From: Sphingomonas sp. PL-96
Lineage (GTDB): Bacteria > Pseudomonadota > Alphaproteobacteria > Sphingomonadales > Sphingomonadaceae
Direction of reading: 5' to 3'
Assembly (NCBI RefSeq): GCF_020707215.1
Contig: NZ_JAJFET010000007.1
Location: forward strand, 1-64,000
DNA: 64,000 nucleotides
In this document: one piece after another, positions 56,384 through 64,000 of the stretch
Position numbering within the stretch: position 1 is the stretch's first letter
Layout of the letters: every line of letters begins with the position of its first letter
Made by a program: the position numbers and the translations under genes
Notes under the pieces: generated by a model
Databases searched by the model: none
What the model was told of the DNA's origin: nothing
Seen by the model: the letters and a program-made list of their open reading frames with translations, nothing else

Positions 56384-56722
56384 ATGAAACTCGTTATCGC
56401 CATCATCAAGCCGTTCAAGCTTGACGACGTGCGCGAGGCACTGACCGAAATCGGCGTGGCGGGCATGACCGTCACCGAGGTCAAGGGATTCGGGCGGCAA
56501 AAGGGGCAGACCGAAATCTATCGGGGTGCCGAGTACAGCACCAACATGGTGCCCAAGATCAAGATCGAGATCGTCTGCGCGTCCGACATGGCATCGCGCG
56601 TCATCGAGGCCGTGCAGGTCTCGGCCAACACCGGCGCGATCGGCGACGGCAAGATCTTCGTGCTCGACGTCGGCCAGGCGGTGCGCATCCGCACCGGCGA
56701 AACCGACGAGACCGCGCTGTGA
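56384..56722 (+). CDS. glnK: Nitrogen regulatory protein P-II (GlnK)
   Basis: PII signal protein of 112 residues. The N-terminus MKLVIAIIKPFKLDDVREAL and the T-loop with the uridylylation site Tyr51 in QTEIYRGAEYSTNMVPK are present, and the C-terminal B-loop is TGAIGDGKIFVLDVGQAVRIRTGE (in part). It binds ATP/ADP and 2-oxoglutarate and blocks AmtB when nitrogen is ample. The T-loop segment STNMVPK differs from the E. coli VVDFLPK form. It is transcribed from a sigma-54 promoter with amtB directly after it, hence glnK rather than glnB. Confidence 0.94.
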   Translation: MKLVIAIIKPFKLDDVREALTEIGVAGMTVTEVKGFGRQKGQTEIYRGAEYSTNMVPKIKIEIVCASDMASRVIEAVQVSANTGAIGDGKIFVLDVGQAVRIRTGETDETAL

Positions 56723-56736
56723 GGATGGGGGACATC

Positions 56737-58092
56737 ATGAAGCTTCGGACGACGCTCGCGGCTGCCGCGGGCACGACACTCTTTGCCGCACTGCCGGCCT
56801 GGGCGCAGGACGCGGCCTTGCAGGCACCGGCCGCCGCCGCATCGGCGGCCACCGTCAACAAGGGCGACACCGCCTGGATGATGACCTCCACCGTCCTGGT
56901 GCTGGCGATGATCCTGCCCGGCCTGGCGCTGTTCTACGGCGGCCTTGCCCGCACCAAGAACATGCTGTCGGTGATGACCCAGATCGGCGCCGTCGCCTGC
57001 CTGGCGATGCTGGTGTGGGTGATCTACGGCTACAGCCTCGCCTTCGGACCGGAAGGTGCACTGCCGGCCAAGTTCATCGCAGGCTTTGGCAAGGCGTTCC
57101 TCGCCGGGGTCACGCCGGCGTCGCAGGCGGCGACCTTCACGCCGGGCGTCGAGATCCCGGAATATGTCTTCATCTGCTTCCAGATGACCTTTGCCGCCAT
57201 CACCATCGCACTGGTGCTGGGATCGGTGGTCGAGCGGATCAAGTTTTCCGCCGTCATGCTGTTCGCGCTGGTGTGGCTCACGATCGTCTACCTGCCGATC
57301 GCACACATGGTCTGGGCAACGGGGGGCTGGTTCTTCGACCTGGGCGCGCTGGACTTCGCCGGCGGCACGGTGGTGCACATCAACGCGGGCGTCTCCGCGC
57401 TGGTGCTGGCGATGCTGATCGGCAAGCGCATCGGCTTCCCGACCGAGCGCATGGCGCCGCACAGCCTGACGCTCACCATGGCCGGCACCGGCCTGCTGTG
57501 GGTGGGCTGGTTCGGCTTCAACGCGGGCTCCGCGCTGGAGGCCAATGGCTCGGCTGCGCTGGCGATGATCAACACCTTTGTCGCGACCGCCTCGGGTGCG
57601 CTGTTCTGGATGCTGGCGGAGCGCTTCTCGGGCCACAAGGGTTCGGCACTGGGCTTCTGCTCGGGCATCATCGCCGGCCTGGTCGCGGTGACGCCGGCGG
57701 CCGGCAACTCCGGCCCGTTCGGCGCGATCGTGCTCGGCGCCGTCGCCTCGATCATCTGCTTCTTCGCCGTGACGGTCCTGAAGCCCAAGCTCGGCTATGA
57801 CGACTCGCTCGATGCGTTCGGCATCCACGGCGTTGGCGGCATGGTCGGCGCGATCGGCACCGCGATCGTCTATGCGCCCTCGCTCGGGGGCCCGGGTGCA
57901 GCCGACTATGACATGGGCGGCAAGCTGGCCATCCAGCTGCTCGCGGTGGTCGTCACCATCATCTGGGCGGCGATCGGCACCACCATCGCCTTCTTCATCG
58001 CCAAGGCAGTCACCGGCGGCCGCGTCAGCGCGGAAGTCGAGATCGAGGGCCTCGACCTCGGCGAGCATGGCGAGCGCGCCTACAATTATTGA
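56737..58092 (+). CDS. amtB: Ammonium transporter AmtB
   Basis: Ammonium channel of the Amt/Rh family, 451 residues. An N-terminal signal sequence ends near AALPAWAQ. About 11 membrane helices follow. The twin-histidine pore residues are in VVHINAGVSALVLAM and GIHGVGGMVGAIG. The motif LFYGGLARTKNMLSVMTQ and the phenylalanine-gate region are also present. I chose the ATG at 56737 (GGGGGA five bases before). A GTG at 56719 overlapping the glnK stop is in frame and could also be used. Expression with GlnK gives ammonium uptake under nitrogen limitation. Two hairpins follow. Confidence 0.96.
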   Translation: MKLRTTLAAAAGTTLFAALPAWAQDAALQAPAAAASAATVNKGDTAWMMTSTVLVLAMILPGLALFYGGLARTKNMLSVMTQIGAVACLAMLVWVIYGYSLAFGPEGALPAKFIAGFGKAFLAGVTPASQAATFTPGVEIPEYVFICFQMTFAAITIALVLGSVVERIKFSAVMLFALVWLTIVYLPIAHMVWATGGWFFDLGALDFAGGTVVHINAGVSALVLAMLIGKRIGFPTERMAPHSLTLTMAGTGLLWVGWFGFNAGSALEANGSAALAMINTFVATASGALFWMLAERFSGHKGSALGFCSGIIAGLVAVTPAAGNSGPFGAIVLGAVASIICFFAVTVLKPKLGYDDSLDAFGIHGVGGMVGAIGTAIVYAPSLGGPGAADYDMGGKLAIQLLAVVVTIIWAAIGTTIAFFIAKAVTGGRVSAEVEIEGLDLGEHGERAYNY

Positions 58093-58096
58093 GATC

Positions 58097-58118
58097 GGCG
58101 GGGGGCATGCCCCCCGCC
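58097..58118 (+). terminator. GC-rich hairpin after amtB
   Basis: GGCGGGGGGC and GCCCCCCGCC form a perfect 9-10-bp stem around a central AT, four bases past the amtB stop. It lacks a T-tract, so it is probably an mRNA 3' stabiliser or a first-stage terminator before the stronger one at 58146. Confidence 0.6.
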
Positions 58119-58145
58119 CACGACGTTCCTCCTGCGGACGACCTG

Positions 58146-58178
58146 GGCCGGTACGGAAACGTACCGGCCACTTTTTTT
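58146..58178 (+). terminator. Strong rho-independent terminator downstream of amtB
   Basis: GGCCGGTACG-GAAA-CGTACCGGCC is a 10-bp perfect stem capped by a GNRA tetraloop and followed by ACTTTTTTT. It ends the glnK-amtB transcript. The remaining bases to 58335 hold no supported gene. Confidence 0.93.
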
Positions 58179-58335
58179 GGCCACGCGGGCGCAGTCCACC
58201 TGCTGCGACGCGTCGGCATCCAGATGCGGTTTGGCTGGGTCCTCGGTGTCTACGCCTGCAAACCCGACGGTCGCGGGTGAGGGGAGGCCTGAGAGTGGCC
58301 CGCGCTCCTGCCCGAGCACGGAAGCCAACGTCGGC

Positions 58336-59670
58336 TCACCCCGCGTCGCGTAGCCGCGCGACCGCCTGCTCGCGGCCGATCAGCGGCAAAAGCGTCGCCA
58401 TGTCCGGCCCATGCTCGCGCCCCGTGAGCGCCAGCCGCAGCGGTAGGAACAGCGCCTTGCCCTTGCGCCCGCTCGCCTGCTTGAGCGCACCCGTCAGCGC
58501 CGCCCATGCCCGGTCGGGCCAGTCGATCGCCTCCGCGACCTCGGCCGCTTGCGCGACAAAGGCGCGATCCTCGTCCGGCAGCGCAGGGGCCGCGACCGGC
58601 CCAGTCACCACCTGCCACCAGTCGGCCGCCTCGGCCACGGTCGACAGATTTGCCCGGATCGCTTCCCAGCCGTTCCGATCCAGTCCCACGGGCAGGTCCG
58701 CCCGCACCCGCTCCCAATCGAGCTGGTGGACGATGCGCGCGTTCAGCGCCTGCAACTCCCCCTCGTCGAAGCGCGCCGGGGCGCGTCCGAAGCGCGCGAA
58801 GTCGAAACCCGCGATCAGCGTCGCGCGGTCGACCAGCGGCTCGACGGGATCGCTGGTGCCTAGCCGCGCGAGCATCGCCACCACCGCCTCGGGCTCGATC
58901 CCCATCGCGCGGAACTCGTCGACGCCGGTGGCGCCCAGCCGCTTCGACAGCTTGCCCTCGGCACCCGTCAGCAGCGCGACGTGCGCGAACTCCGGCAGCG
59001 CTGCACCCAGGCTCTCGAACATCTGGATCTGCGTCGCGGTGTTGGAGACATGGTCCTCGCCGCGGATCACCGTCGTCACGCCCATGTCGATGTCGTCGAT
59101 CACCGACGGCAGCAGGTACAGCCAGCTACCGTCCGCACGCCGCACCACCGGATCGCTCAGCCGTGCCGCCTCGAACCGCTGCTCGCCGCGCACCAGGTCG
59201 TGCCAGCCGATCGGCGCGTCATGGTCGAGCCGGAAGCGCCAGTGCGGCCGCCGCCCCTCTGCCTCCAGTCGGGCCCGGTCCGCCTCGGTCAGCGCCAGCG
59301 CCGCGCGGTCGTACACCGGCGGCAGCCCGCGCCCCAGCAGCACCTTGCGCCGCAGGTCCAGCTCCTCAGGAGTCTCATAGGCGGCATAAATCCGTCCACC
59401 TGCGACCAGATCGGCAAAGCACGCTTCATAGCGGCCGAACCGCGCCGACTGGCGTTCTTCGCCGGCCACGTCGATCCCTAGCCAGGCGAGGTCGGCGCGG
59501 ATTGCGTCGACGAACCGCTCCTCGGATCGCGCCGCATCGGTATCGTCGATGCGCAGCAGCAGCCGCCCGCCATTCGCTTTGGCATGGAGCCAGTTGATCA
59601 GCGCCGCGCGCAGATTGCCGAGGTGGAGCCGCCCGGTAGGGCTCGGCGCGAAGCGGGTGGTGACGGTCAT
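58336..59670 (-). CDS. gltX: Glutamyl-tRNA synthetase (short form)
   Basis: Class I synthetase, 444 residues. The HIGH-type signature is RFAPSPTGRLHLGNLRAALINW at residues 6-27 (in part), and the KMSKS equivalent is EGKLSKRLG. RIDDTDAARSEER and IRGEDHVSNTATQIQMFESLG are further family marks. It is shorter than the usual 480 residues. Alphaproteobacteria often carry a second copy (GltX2) of this size, so it may charge tRNA-Glu or tRNA-Gln selectively. Start ATG 59670 is chosen because the family begins there. The frame opens 21 codons earlier. Another gltX, if present, is outside the window. Confidence 0.92.
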   Translation of the reverse strand: MTVTTRFAPSPTGRLHLGNLRAALINWLHAKANGGRLLLRIDDTDAARSEERFVDAIRADLAWLGIDVAGEERQSARFGRYEACFADLVAGGRIYAAYETPEELDLRRKVLLGRGLPPVYDRAALALTEADRARLEAEGRRPHWRFRLDHDAPIGWHDLVRGEQRFEAARLSDPVVRRADGSWLYLLPSVIDDIDMGVTTVIRGEDHVSNTATQIQMFESLGAALPEFAHVALLTGAEGKLSKRLGATGVDEFRAMGIEPEAVVAMLARLGTSDPVEPLVDRATLIAGFDFARFGRAPARFDEGELQALNARIVHQLDWERVRADLPVGLDRNGWEAIRANLSTVAEAADWWQVVTGPVAAPALPDEDRAFVAQAAEVAEAIDWPDRAWAALTGALKQASGRKGKALFLPLRLALTGREHGPDMATLLPLIGREQAVARLRDAG

Positions 59671-59795
59671 GCCCTGCCCTCTAGAGCCTTTGCCGGGCCG
59701 GTGGAATTCCCCCGCCTGCGTCGAACCCCTCACGCTGCTATTGCGAGAATATTTACGTACTTTCCCTTACGGGACCCTATCAAAGGGGATCCGGC

Positions 59796-62546
59796 TTGTT
59801 CGACGTCTACCAATGCATTTGGCACGACCATGATGTCCGGCTGGTAGCGCTCGCGGCGCTGATCTGCGTCGTCGCCGCCGCTGCCACCGTTCTGTTCCTC
59901 CGCCAGGCACGCGACGCGGGGGATGGGGCTCGCACCCGCTGGCTGGTAGCTTCCGGAGCGGTGAGCGGCTTTGCCGTCTGGGCGACGCACTTCACGGCCA
60001 TGATGGGGTACGACCCGGGGGTGGTCATCGGCTACGCCATCGTGCCCTCGATCCTGTCGCTGGCGGTTGCCATCGGCGCTACGACGCTGGGCTTCGCGAT
60101 CGCGCTCCACGTCCGCAGCCTCTGGGCACGCATCCTGGGGGGCATGATCACCGGCGCCGGCGTGGCGGCGATGCACTATCTCGGCATGCATGCGCTCCAG
60201 ATGGGCGCCGATTTCCGCTGGTCTGCGGGGATGGTGGCGGCTTCCGTCCTCCTGGCGATCCTGCCGGCGCCGGTCGCCCTTTCGCTGGCGATCGATGGTC
60301 GTGGCCGTGCAAGCGGCATGGCGGCAGCGGCCCTGATCGTGCTCGGCGTTCTGGTGCTGCATTTCACCGGCATGGCCGGCCTGACGCTGCTTCCCCACCC
60401 GGGCGAGCTGCCCGAAGACCTGCTGCTGTCGTCGCCGCAAATGGGCTTGGCCGTCGCGATTGTCGCCTTGGGCCTCCTGGCCCTGTCGATCATGGCGGTG
60501 CTGTCGCACACACGGCTGCGCGCTGCAGTCGACGCCAGTGAGCGCGAGTTCAAGATCCTTGTGGAGGGGATCACCGACTGCGCCATCTACATGTTGAGCA
60601 GCGACGGCCATGTCGCCTCGTGGAACGCGGGCGCCCAGCGGCTCAAGGGTTATACCCGTGACGAGGCGATGGGGCTGGAGCTCGCGACCTTCTACTCGCC
60701 CGAGGATCGCGCTGCCGGCGTGCCCGAGCGCGGGATCGAGACCGCCCGGCGCGAAGGCAAGTTCAAGGCCGAGGGCTGGCGCTATCGCAAGGACGGCAGC
60801 CGCTTCTGGGCGCATGTGACGATCGAGTCCGTCTATGACGAGACGGGCGCGTTTCATGGCTTCGCCAAGATCACGCGCGACATGACGCTGTTCAAGGAGC
60901 ACCAGAGCAACCTCGATGCGGCACTTTCGAACATGCACCAGGGCCTGTGCCTGTTCGGTCCCGACGAGCGGCTGATCCTGTCCAACGACCGTGTCGGCAC
61001 GATCTTTGGCGTCACCCATGCCGAATGTCCGCCCGGCACCCTGTTCTCGGACGTATTCCGCATTGCCCTTGGAAAGCACCTCGGCGACGCCTGCACGCCA
61101 GAGATCGTGCGGGAAGCCGTCGACCGCCACCGCGCGATCATCACGGGTGGGGACGGAGGGACGGTGATCGTTCCCTTCTCCCCCGAGATCACGCTGTCGG
61201 TCACGCATCGTCCGACCGCAGAGGGCGGCTGGGTCACCACCTTTGACGACATCACCGAACGCCGCCAGGCGCAGCAGCGGATCGAACACATGGCGCTGCA
61301 CGACGCGCTGACCGGTCTGCCGAACCGCGCGAACTACACCGAGCGGCTCGACGTGGCGCTGGCCGCCGCCGGCCGCACCGATACCCATGTCGCGGTGATC
61401 GGCATCGACCTGGACCGGTTCAAGGAAGTGAACGATCTCCACGGCCATGCTGCGGGCGACGCGGTGCTGCGCCTGCTGGCCGAACGCCTCACCGACATGC
61501 TGGAAGACAGCGAAGTGGTCGCCCGGTTCGGCGGCGACGAGTTCGCCGCGTTCAAGCCCTTTGCCGATCAGGCCGATGTGACCGATTTCGTCAGCCGGCT
61601 GGAGACCTGCCTCACCATCCCGGCCGTGATCGACGACCTGACCGTCCATCTGGGTGCCAGCCTCGGCATCGCACTGTTCCCGGCGGATGGCCGCACTCGC
61701 GAACAGGTCGTCAACAATGCCGATCTTGCCATGTACCGCGCCAAGACGACGGTCGGCCGCCACATCTGCTATTACGAACCCGGGATGGACGAGGCGGCAC
61801 GCGTCCGCCGCACCATCGCCAACGATCTGCGCGAAGCGATCGCCCGCGACGAACTGAGCCTCGTCTACCAGATCCAGAAAACGGTACCGACCGAGGAGGC
61901 GGTGGGGTTCGAGGCGCTGCTGCGCTGGCAGCATCCGCGGGACGGCTGGATCTCCCCCGCCCATTTCATCCCGATCGCCGAGGAAAGCGGCGAGATCATC
62001 CGGCTGGGCGAATGGGTGCTGCGTCGGGCCTGTGCCGAGGCGGCGCGCTGGCCCCAGCCGCTGCGGGTGGCGGTCAACCTGTCGCCGGTGCAGCTCATGC
62101 ACGTCGATCTGGTGCAGGTCGTCACCTCCGCGCTGCTGGAAAGCGGCCTGCCCGCCCATCGCCTCGAACTGGAGGTGACGGAAACCGCCTTCATCGCGGA
62201 CAAGGCGCGCGCGCTGCACGTCCTGCGGCAGATCAAGGAGCTGGGCGTGTCGATCGCGATCGACGATTTCGGCACCGGCTATTCCTCGCTCGACACCCTC
62301 AACTCCTTCCCGTTCGACAAGATCAAGATCGACCGGTCCTTTCTGCTGAACTCGGATACCAACCACCAGGCGCGCGCCATCATCCGCGCCGTGCTCGCGC
62401 TCGGCCACAGCCTGGACGTACCGGTGCTGGCGGAAGGGTTGGAGACCGACGCCCAGCTTCGCCTGTTGCGCGACGAGGGCTGTGACGAGGCGCAGGGATT
62501 TCTATGGGGCCGGCCAATGCCCCTGCCGGAGCCGGTCCCCGAGTAG
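59796..62546 (+). CDS. MHYT-PAS-PAS-GGDEF-EAL cyclic-di-GMP protein
   Basis: Membrane-bound cyclic-di-GMP enzyme of 916 residues. The N-terminal MHYT sensor has seven helices (about 1-230), with repeated metal-site motifs THFTAMM, MHYLGMHA and LHFTGMAG, thought to sense O2, CO or NO via copper. Two PAS domains follow (about 250-370, with SWNAGAQRLKGYTRDE, and 385-490). The GGDEF site is intact at 579-583 (RFGGDEFAAF), lacking an RxxD inhibitory site at the expected place. The EAL site is intact at 706-708 (GFEALLRW) with NLSPVQL, DDFGTGYSSLD and KIDRSF. The protein could both make and degrade c-di-GMP. Start is TTG at 59796 with AAAGGGG upstream. Confidence 0.92.
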   Translation: MFDVYQCIWHDHDVRLVALAALICVVAAAATVLFLRQARDAGDGARTRWLVASGAVSGFAVWATHFTAMMGYDPGVVIGYAIVPSILSLAVAIGATTLGFAIALHVRSLWARILGGMITGAGVAAMHYLGMHALQMGADFRWSAGMVAASVLLAILPAPVALSLAIDGRGRASGMAAAALIVLGVLVLHFTGMAGLTLLPHPGELPEDLLLSSPQMGLAVAIVALGLLALSIMAVLSHTRLRAAVDASEREFKILVEGITDCAIYMLSSDGHVASWNAGAQRLKGYTRDEAMGLELATFYSPEDRAAGVPERGIETARREGKFKAEGWRYRKDGSRFWAHVTIESVYDETGAFHGFAKITRDMTLFKEHQSNLDAALSNMHQGLCLFGPDERLILSNDRVGTIFGVTHAECPPGTLFSDVFRIALGKHLGDACTPEIVREAVDRHRAIITGGDGGTVIVPFSPEITLSVTHRPTAEGGWVTTFDDITERRQAQQRIEHMALHDALTGLPNRANYTERLDVALAAAGRTDTHVAVIGIDLDRFKEVNDLHGHAAGDAVLRLLAERLTDMLEDSEVVARFGGDEFAAFKPFADQADVTDFVSRLETCLTIPAVIDDLTVHLGASLGIALFPADGRTREQVVNNADLAMYRAKTTVGRHICYYEPGMDEAARVRRTIANDLREAIARDELSLVYQIQKTVPTEEAVGFEALLRWQHPRDGWISPAHFIPIAEESGEIIRLGEWVLRRACAEAARWPQPLRVAVNLSPVQLMHVDLVQVVTSALLESGLPAHRLELEVTETAFIADKARALHVLRQIKELGVSIAIDDFGTGYSSLDTLNSFPFDKIKIDRSFLLNSDTNHQARAIIRAVLALGHSLDVPVLAEGLETDAQLRLLRDEGCDEAQGFLWGRPMPLPEPVPE

Positions 62547-62646
62547 CACCGGAACTGCGGCGGGTCCGCTTGCTGCCGGATCCGCTCCAGACTTCCTTGT
62601 TCGTCGCAGTTTCCGAGCCGGCAAGTGATTCACCTGCCTCGACGGT

Positions 62647-63333
62647 CTAGGAAGCCGAGGCGCCCTGGGTCAGCGCATGAACCCGCAGGCGCGGGAACAC
62701 CTCTTCCAGCGGCTTGGTATCGGGCAGCACATAGACATAGCCACCCTTTCTGCTGAACTGCGGGCGCAGGAACTTGCCGTAAAAGGCCTTGGGCACGTTG
62801 ATGCAGCCAAAGGTGATACGGTTGTCGTCGGGCGTCGCCGACAGCATCCGCTCGCGCCGCCGATCCTTCTTGGCCGCGTCCGCCGGGATCGTGTGCATCG
62901 CCACCGAAGTGGCATAGTCCACCCACAGGATCCGCTCCTTCCGGAACGGGATCCCGAACTTGGCGAGAAAGCGTCCGGCGGGCGTCGTCTTTTCAGCCGG
63001 GCCAATCTCGGCCAGCTTCTTGCTGCCGACACCGGCGGTCGCCTCGTCTCCGGCCGCGATGCCGATCAGCACCGGGACCTGGTCCAGCGGCTTGCCCTTG
63101 GCGTCGAACAGCAGCAGCGTCGCATTCTGCTTGTCGACGATCGCGTAAGGAAGCGCGTGATTGTCGCCCGACGCGGCGATCCAATCGGCGACACGGGTCG
63201 CTGCCTCGGAAATGATGGTGCCGGTTTCGGCCTCGGCCGGCGCTTCCACGCGAGGGGGCTCGGGTGGGCGCGCACTTGCCGCAGCCGGAGCGACCAGCGC
63301 GATCCCCGCCAGCGCCCGAAGAACAAAGGTCAT
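62647..63333 (-). CDS. L,D-transpeptidase (YkuD-type), secreted
   Basis: Periplasmic cell-wall enzyme of 228 residues with an N-terminal signal peptide (MTFVLRALAGIALVAPAAASA). The YkuD domain carries the catalytic Cys in NRITFGCINVPKAFY, where many family members read SxGCxR. An upstream conserved His lies in SVAMHTIPAD. YAIVDKQNATLLLFDAKGKPL is the substrate-strand start. It would form 3-3 crosslinks or attach proteins to peptidoglycan. A hairpin separates it from the lipoprotein gene upstream in the same direction. The frame opens 83 codons earlier, but only as antisense of that gap. Start ATG 63333. Confidence 0.88.
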   Translation of the reverse strand: MTFVLRALAGIALVAPAAASARPPEPPRVEAPAEAETGTIISEAATRVADWIAASGDNHALPYAIVDKQNATLLLFDAKGKPLDQVPVLIGIAAGDEATAGVGSKKLAEIGPAEKTTPAGRFLAKFGIPFRKERILWVDYATSVAMHTIPADAAKKDRRRERMLSATPDDNRITFGCINVPKAFYGKFLRPQFSRKGGYVYVLPDTKPLEEVFPRLRVHALTQGASAS

Positions 63334-63353
63334 GGATTGAAGATACTCGAAAT

Positions 63354-63379
63354 CCGGCCGTCCCCAAGGGGACGACCGG
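63354..63379 (-). terminator. Hairpin between the lipoprotein and L,D-transpeptidase genes
   Basis: On the minus strand CCGG-T-CGTCCCC and GGGGACG-G-CCGG form a 12-bp stem with one mismatch and a TT loop, followed by ATTTC. It lies 21 bases before the transpeptidase start, so it could attenuate read-through from the lipoprotein gene. Confidence 0.55.
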
Positions 63380-63403
63380 ATGATGATACACAGGTGCAGG
63401 CGA

Positions 63404-63712
63404 TCAGTTGCGGGGGCGCTTGGGGCGCGACTCCTGCGCCTGCAACCGCTGCTCGACGCCGTCGACACGGCCGTTGAGCTGGTCGAGACGCTGGCCGCTG
63501 GCCTGCAGCTGGCCCGATGCCGCCTGCGCCTCGGCCAGCGCCGCCTTGGCGGTGCCGTCGGTCTCCTGGAGCCGCGCCTCAAGCGTATCGACCCGCTGGC
63601 TCACGGGCGCAATCTGCTCGCGCACATAGGATTTGGTCGCGCACCCACTGAGCCCGACGCCACCCACCAGGATGAGCATCGCGGGCACGAACTTTGAGGC
63701 AACAGAGGACAT
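63404..63712 (-). CDS. Coiled-coil lipoprotein (alanine-zipper type), hypothetical
   Basis: A 102-residue lipoprotein. The signal peptide VPAMLILVGGVGLSGC has a proper lipobox ending at Cys24. The mature part is a long helix with heptad-like hydrophobic spacing: VREQIAPVSQRVDTLEARLQE and QLQASGQRLDQLNGRVDGVEQRL (in part), ending in a basic RPKRPRN tail. This looks like an Lpp/OmpA-adjacent alanine-zipper or trimeric coil in the outer membrane. No specific function can be given. The ATG at 63712 has GAAAGAAA upstream. The frame runs 37 codons further without similarity. Upstream lies the triple-palindrome array. Confidence 0.8.
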   Translation of the reverse strand: MSSVASKFVPAMLILVGGVGLSGCATKSYVREQIAPVSQRVDTLEARLQETDGTAKAALAEAQAASGQLQASGQRLDQLNGRVDGVEQRLQAQESRPKRPRN

Positions 63713-63837
63713 CGCATTTCTTTCGTCGTTGATCCGTAGCAACAACAAAGCTGAGCGCTGGGCGTTCAACAATCCGTATGTGTTCGGATGTGCATCTTCT
63801 TCGATGAAGCGACGCTGTTGCACATCTCCAACACTTT

Positions 63838-63897
63838 CCTGAACAGTTGTTCATCTACCTGAACGACTGTTCATCTACCTGAACATATGTTCATCTG
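63838..63897. promoter_or_regulatory. Array of three TGAAC-N4-GTTCA palindromes
   Basis: Three tandem 20-base units CCTGAACNNNTGTTCATCTR carry palindromes TGAACAGTTGTTCA (63840-63853), TGAACGACTGTTCA (63860-63873) and TGAACATATGTTCA (63880-63893). The third is a perfect 14-bp palindrome. The 20-base period puts all sites on nearly one face of the helix, about two turns apart. The array lies about 130-185 bases before the lipoprotein start and just after the stop of the preceding gene. It looks like a cooperative operator for an unknown dimeric regulator. Confidence 0.75.
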
Positions 63898-63920
63898 GCA
63901 GATGCGCTCCGGGGATTACC

Positions 63921-64000
63921 TTACCACCTGAGCTTGCGCCCCGAGCCGCCGGCGAAGGGATCGAGCGGGATTGAGCCGGACGATCGCTCTTCCGCGGCAG
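63921..64000 (-). CDS. C-terminal fragment of a gene running off the window edge
   Basis: A minus-strand frame enters at the right edge and stops at TAA 63921-63923. It reads EERSSGSIPLDPFAGGSGRK followed by LRW and the stop. The sequence is protein-like, with normal high-GC third positions. No family is recognisable from 26 codons. It reads in the same direction as the lipoprotein gene. Confidence 0.45.
   Translation of the reverse strand, partial: AAEERSSGSIPLDPFAGGSGRKLRW

Noticed and set aside
58179-58335. Short frames on both strands between the amtB terminator and gltX
   Set aside because: They overlap the terminator hairpin or start inside it, have no ribosome binding site and no family resemblance.
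63579-63854. Minus-strand frame of 91 codons overlapping the lipoprotein start
   Set aside because: It is a different frame over the lipoprotein gene, lacks a ribosome binding site, begins within the operator array, and shows no protein-like pattern.
63840-63893. LexA/SOS box interpretation of the TGAAC-N4-GTTCA array
   Set aside because: The core matches the Gram-positive box, but alphaproteobacterial LexA is known to use GTTC-N7-GTTC, and no SOS gene is adjacent. Kept as an unknown operator array instead.
63838-63897. CRISPR-like array
   Set aside because: The units are 20 bases in total with variable positions inside the palindrome rather than as spacers, only three copies exist, and no cas gene is present.

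Overview
The window is a high-GC chromosomal segment from a sphingomonad-type alphaproteobacterium (Sphingomonas or a close relative). The evidence is the two-piece, circularly permuted tmRNA gene with an ANDNEALAIAA-type tag, the XrtA/PEP-CTERM regulator pair PrsK/PrsR, a DUF1674/SDHAF4 gene, the fused YlxR-L7Ae protein, a serC-serA operon with a serC-leader-like 5' region, and dense families of short palindromic repeats. About 50 protein genes and one RNA gene are supported. No phage, insertion sequence, CRISPR array, rRNA or canonical tRNA was found.

Layout, left to right. (1) 1-10.7 kb, rightward: TCA-cycle block sdhB, zapE, mdh, a GIY-YIG nuclease, sucD, sucA, sucB, lpdA. sucC is absent from its usual place between mdh and sucD. 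(2) 10.8-16.8 kb: leftward operon of a TIGR03013-type sugar transferase, prsK and prsR (exopolysaccharide/PEP-CTERM control), divergent from a mannose-1-phosphate guanylyltransferase. (3) 16.9-19.2 kb: Rrf2 regulator, ssrA (tmRNA), an NTF2-like protein and an HWE-type histidine kinase. (4) 19.3-31.7 kb, leftward: the classic translation/RNA operon read rimP, nusA, (tautomerase), ylxR-L7Ae, infB, rbfA, (vapB, frameshifted vapC, tdk, M50 protease), truB, rpsO, pnp. Entries in parentheses are insertions into the ancestral order. (5) 31.9-39.6 kb: PQQ-type sugar dehydrogenase, hisZ, serA, serC with its leader, extensin-like lipoprotein, LOG-family protein, SDHAF4. (6) 39.7-50.1 kb: rsmB, rpe, heparinase II/III protein, purH, a polysaccharide flippase, polA. 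(7) 50.4-58.1 kb: class A beta-lactamase-like lipoprotein, nadB, an ABC ATPase, CHCC zinc finger, tldD, DUF2007, then a sigma-54-controlled glnK-amtB ammonium operon. (8) 58.3-64 kb: gltX, an MHYT-PAS-PAS-GGDEF-EAL protein, an L,D-transpeptidase, a coiled-coil lipoprotein under a triple-palindrome upstream array, and the end of one more gene.

Most of the window is core metabolism and information processing. The unusual material lies between genes. Palindromic repeats of several families appear to share an 8-bp core of the form GCGNAGGC inside different arms. One inverted pair encloses the small GIY-YIG nuclease gene. A vapBC toxin-antitoxin pair with a frameshifted toxin and a palindrome just upstream of it sits inside the infB-pnp operon. 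A 20-bp-periodic array of three TGAAC-N4-GTTCA palindromes precedes the last lipoprotein gene. Start codons were chosen from Shine-Dalgarno spacing and family N-termini. Several are GTG or TTG.
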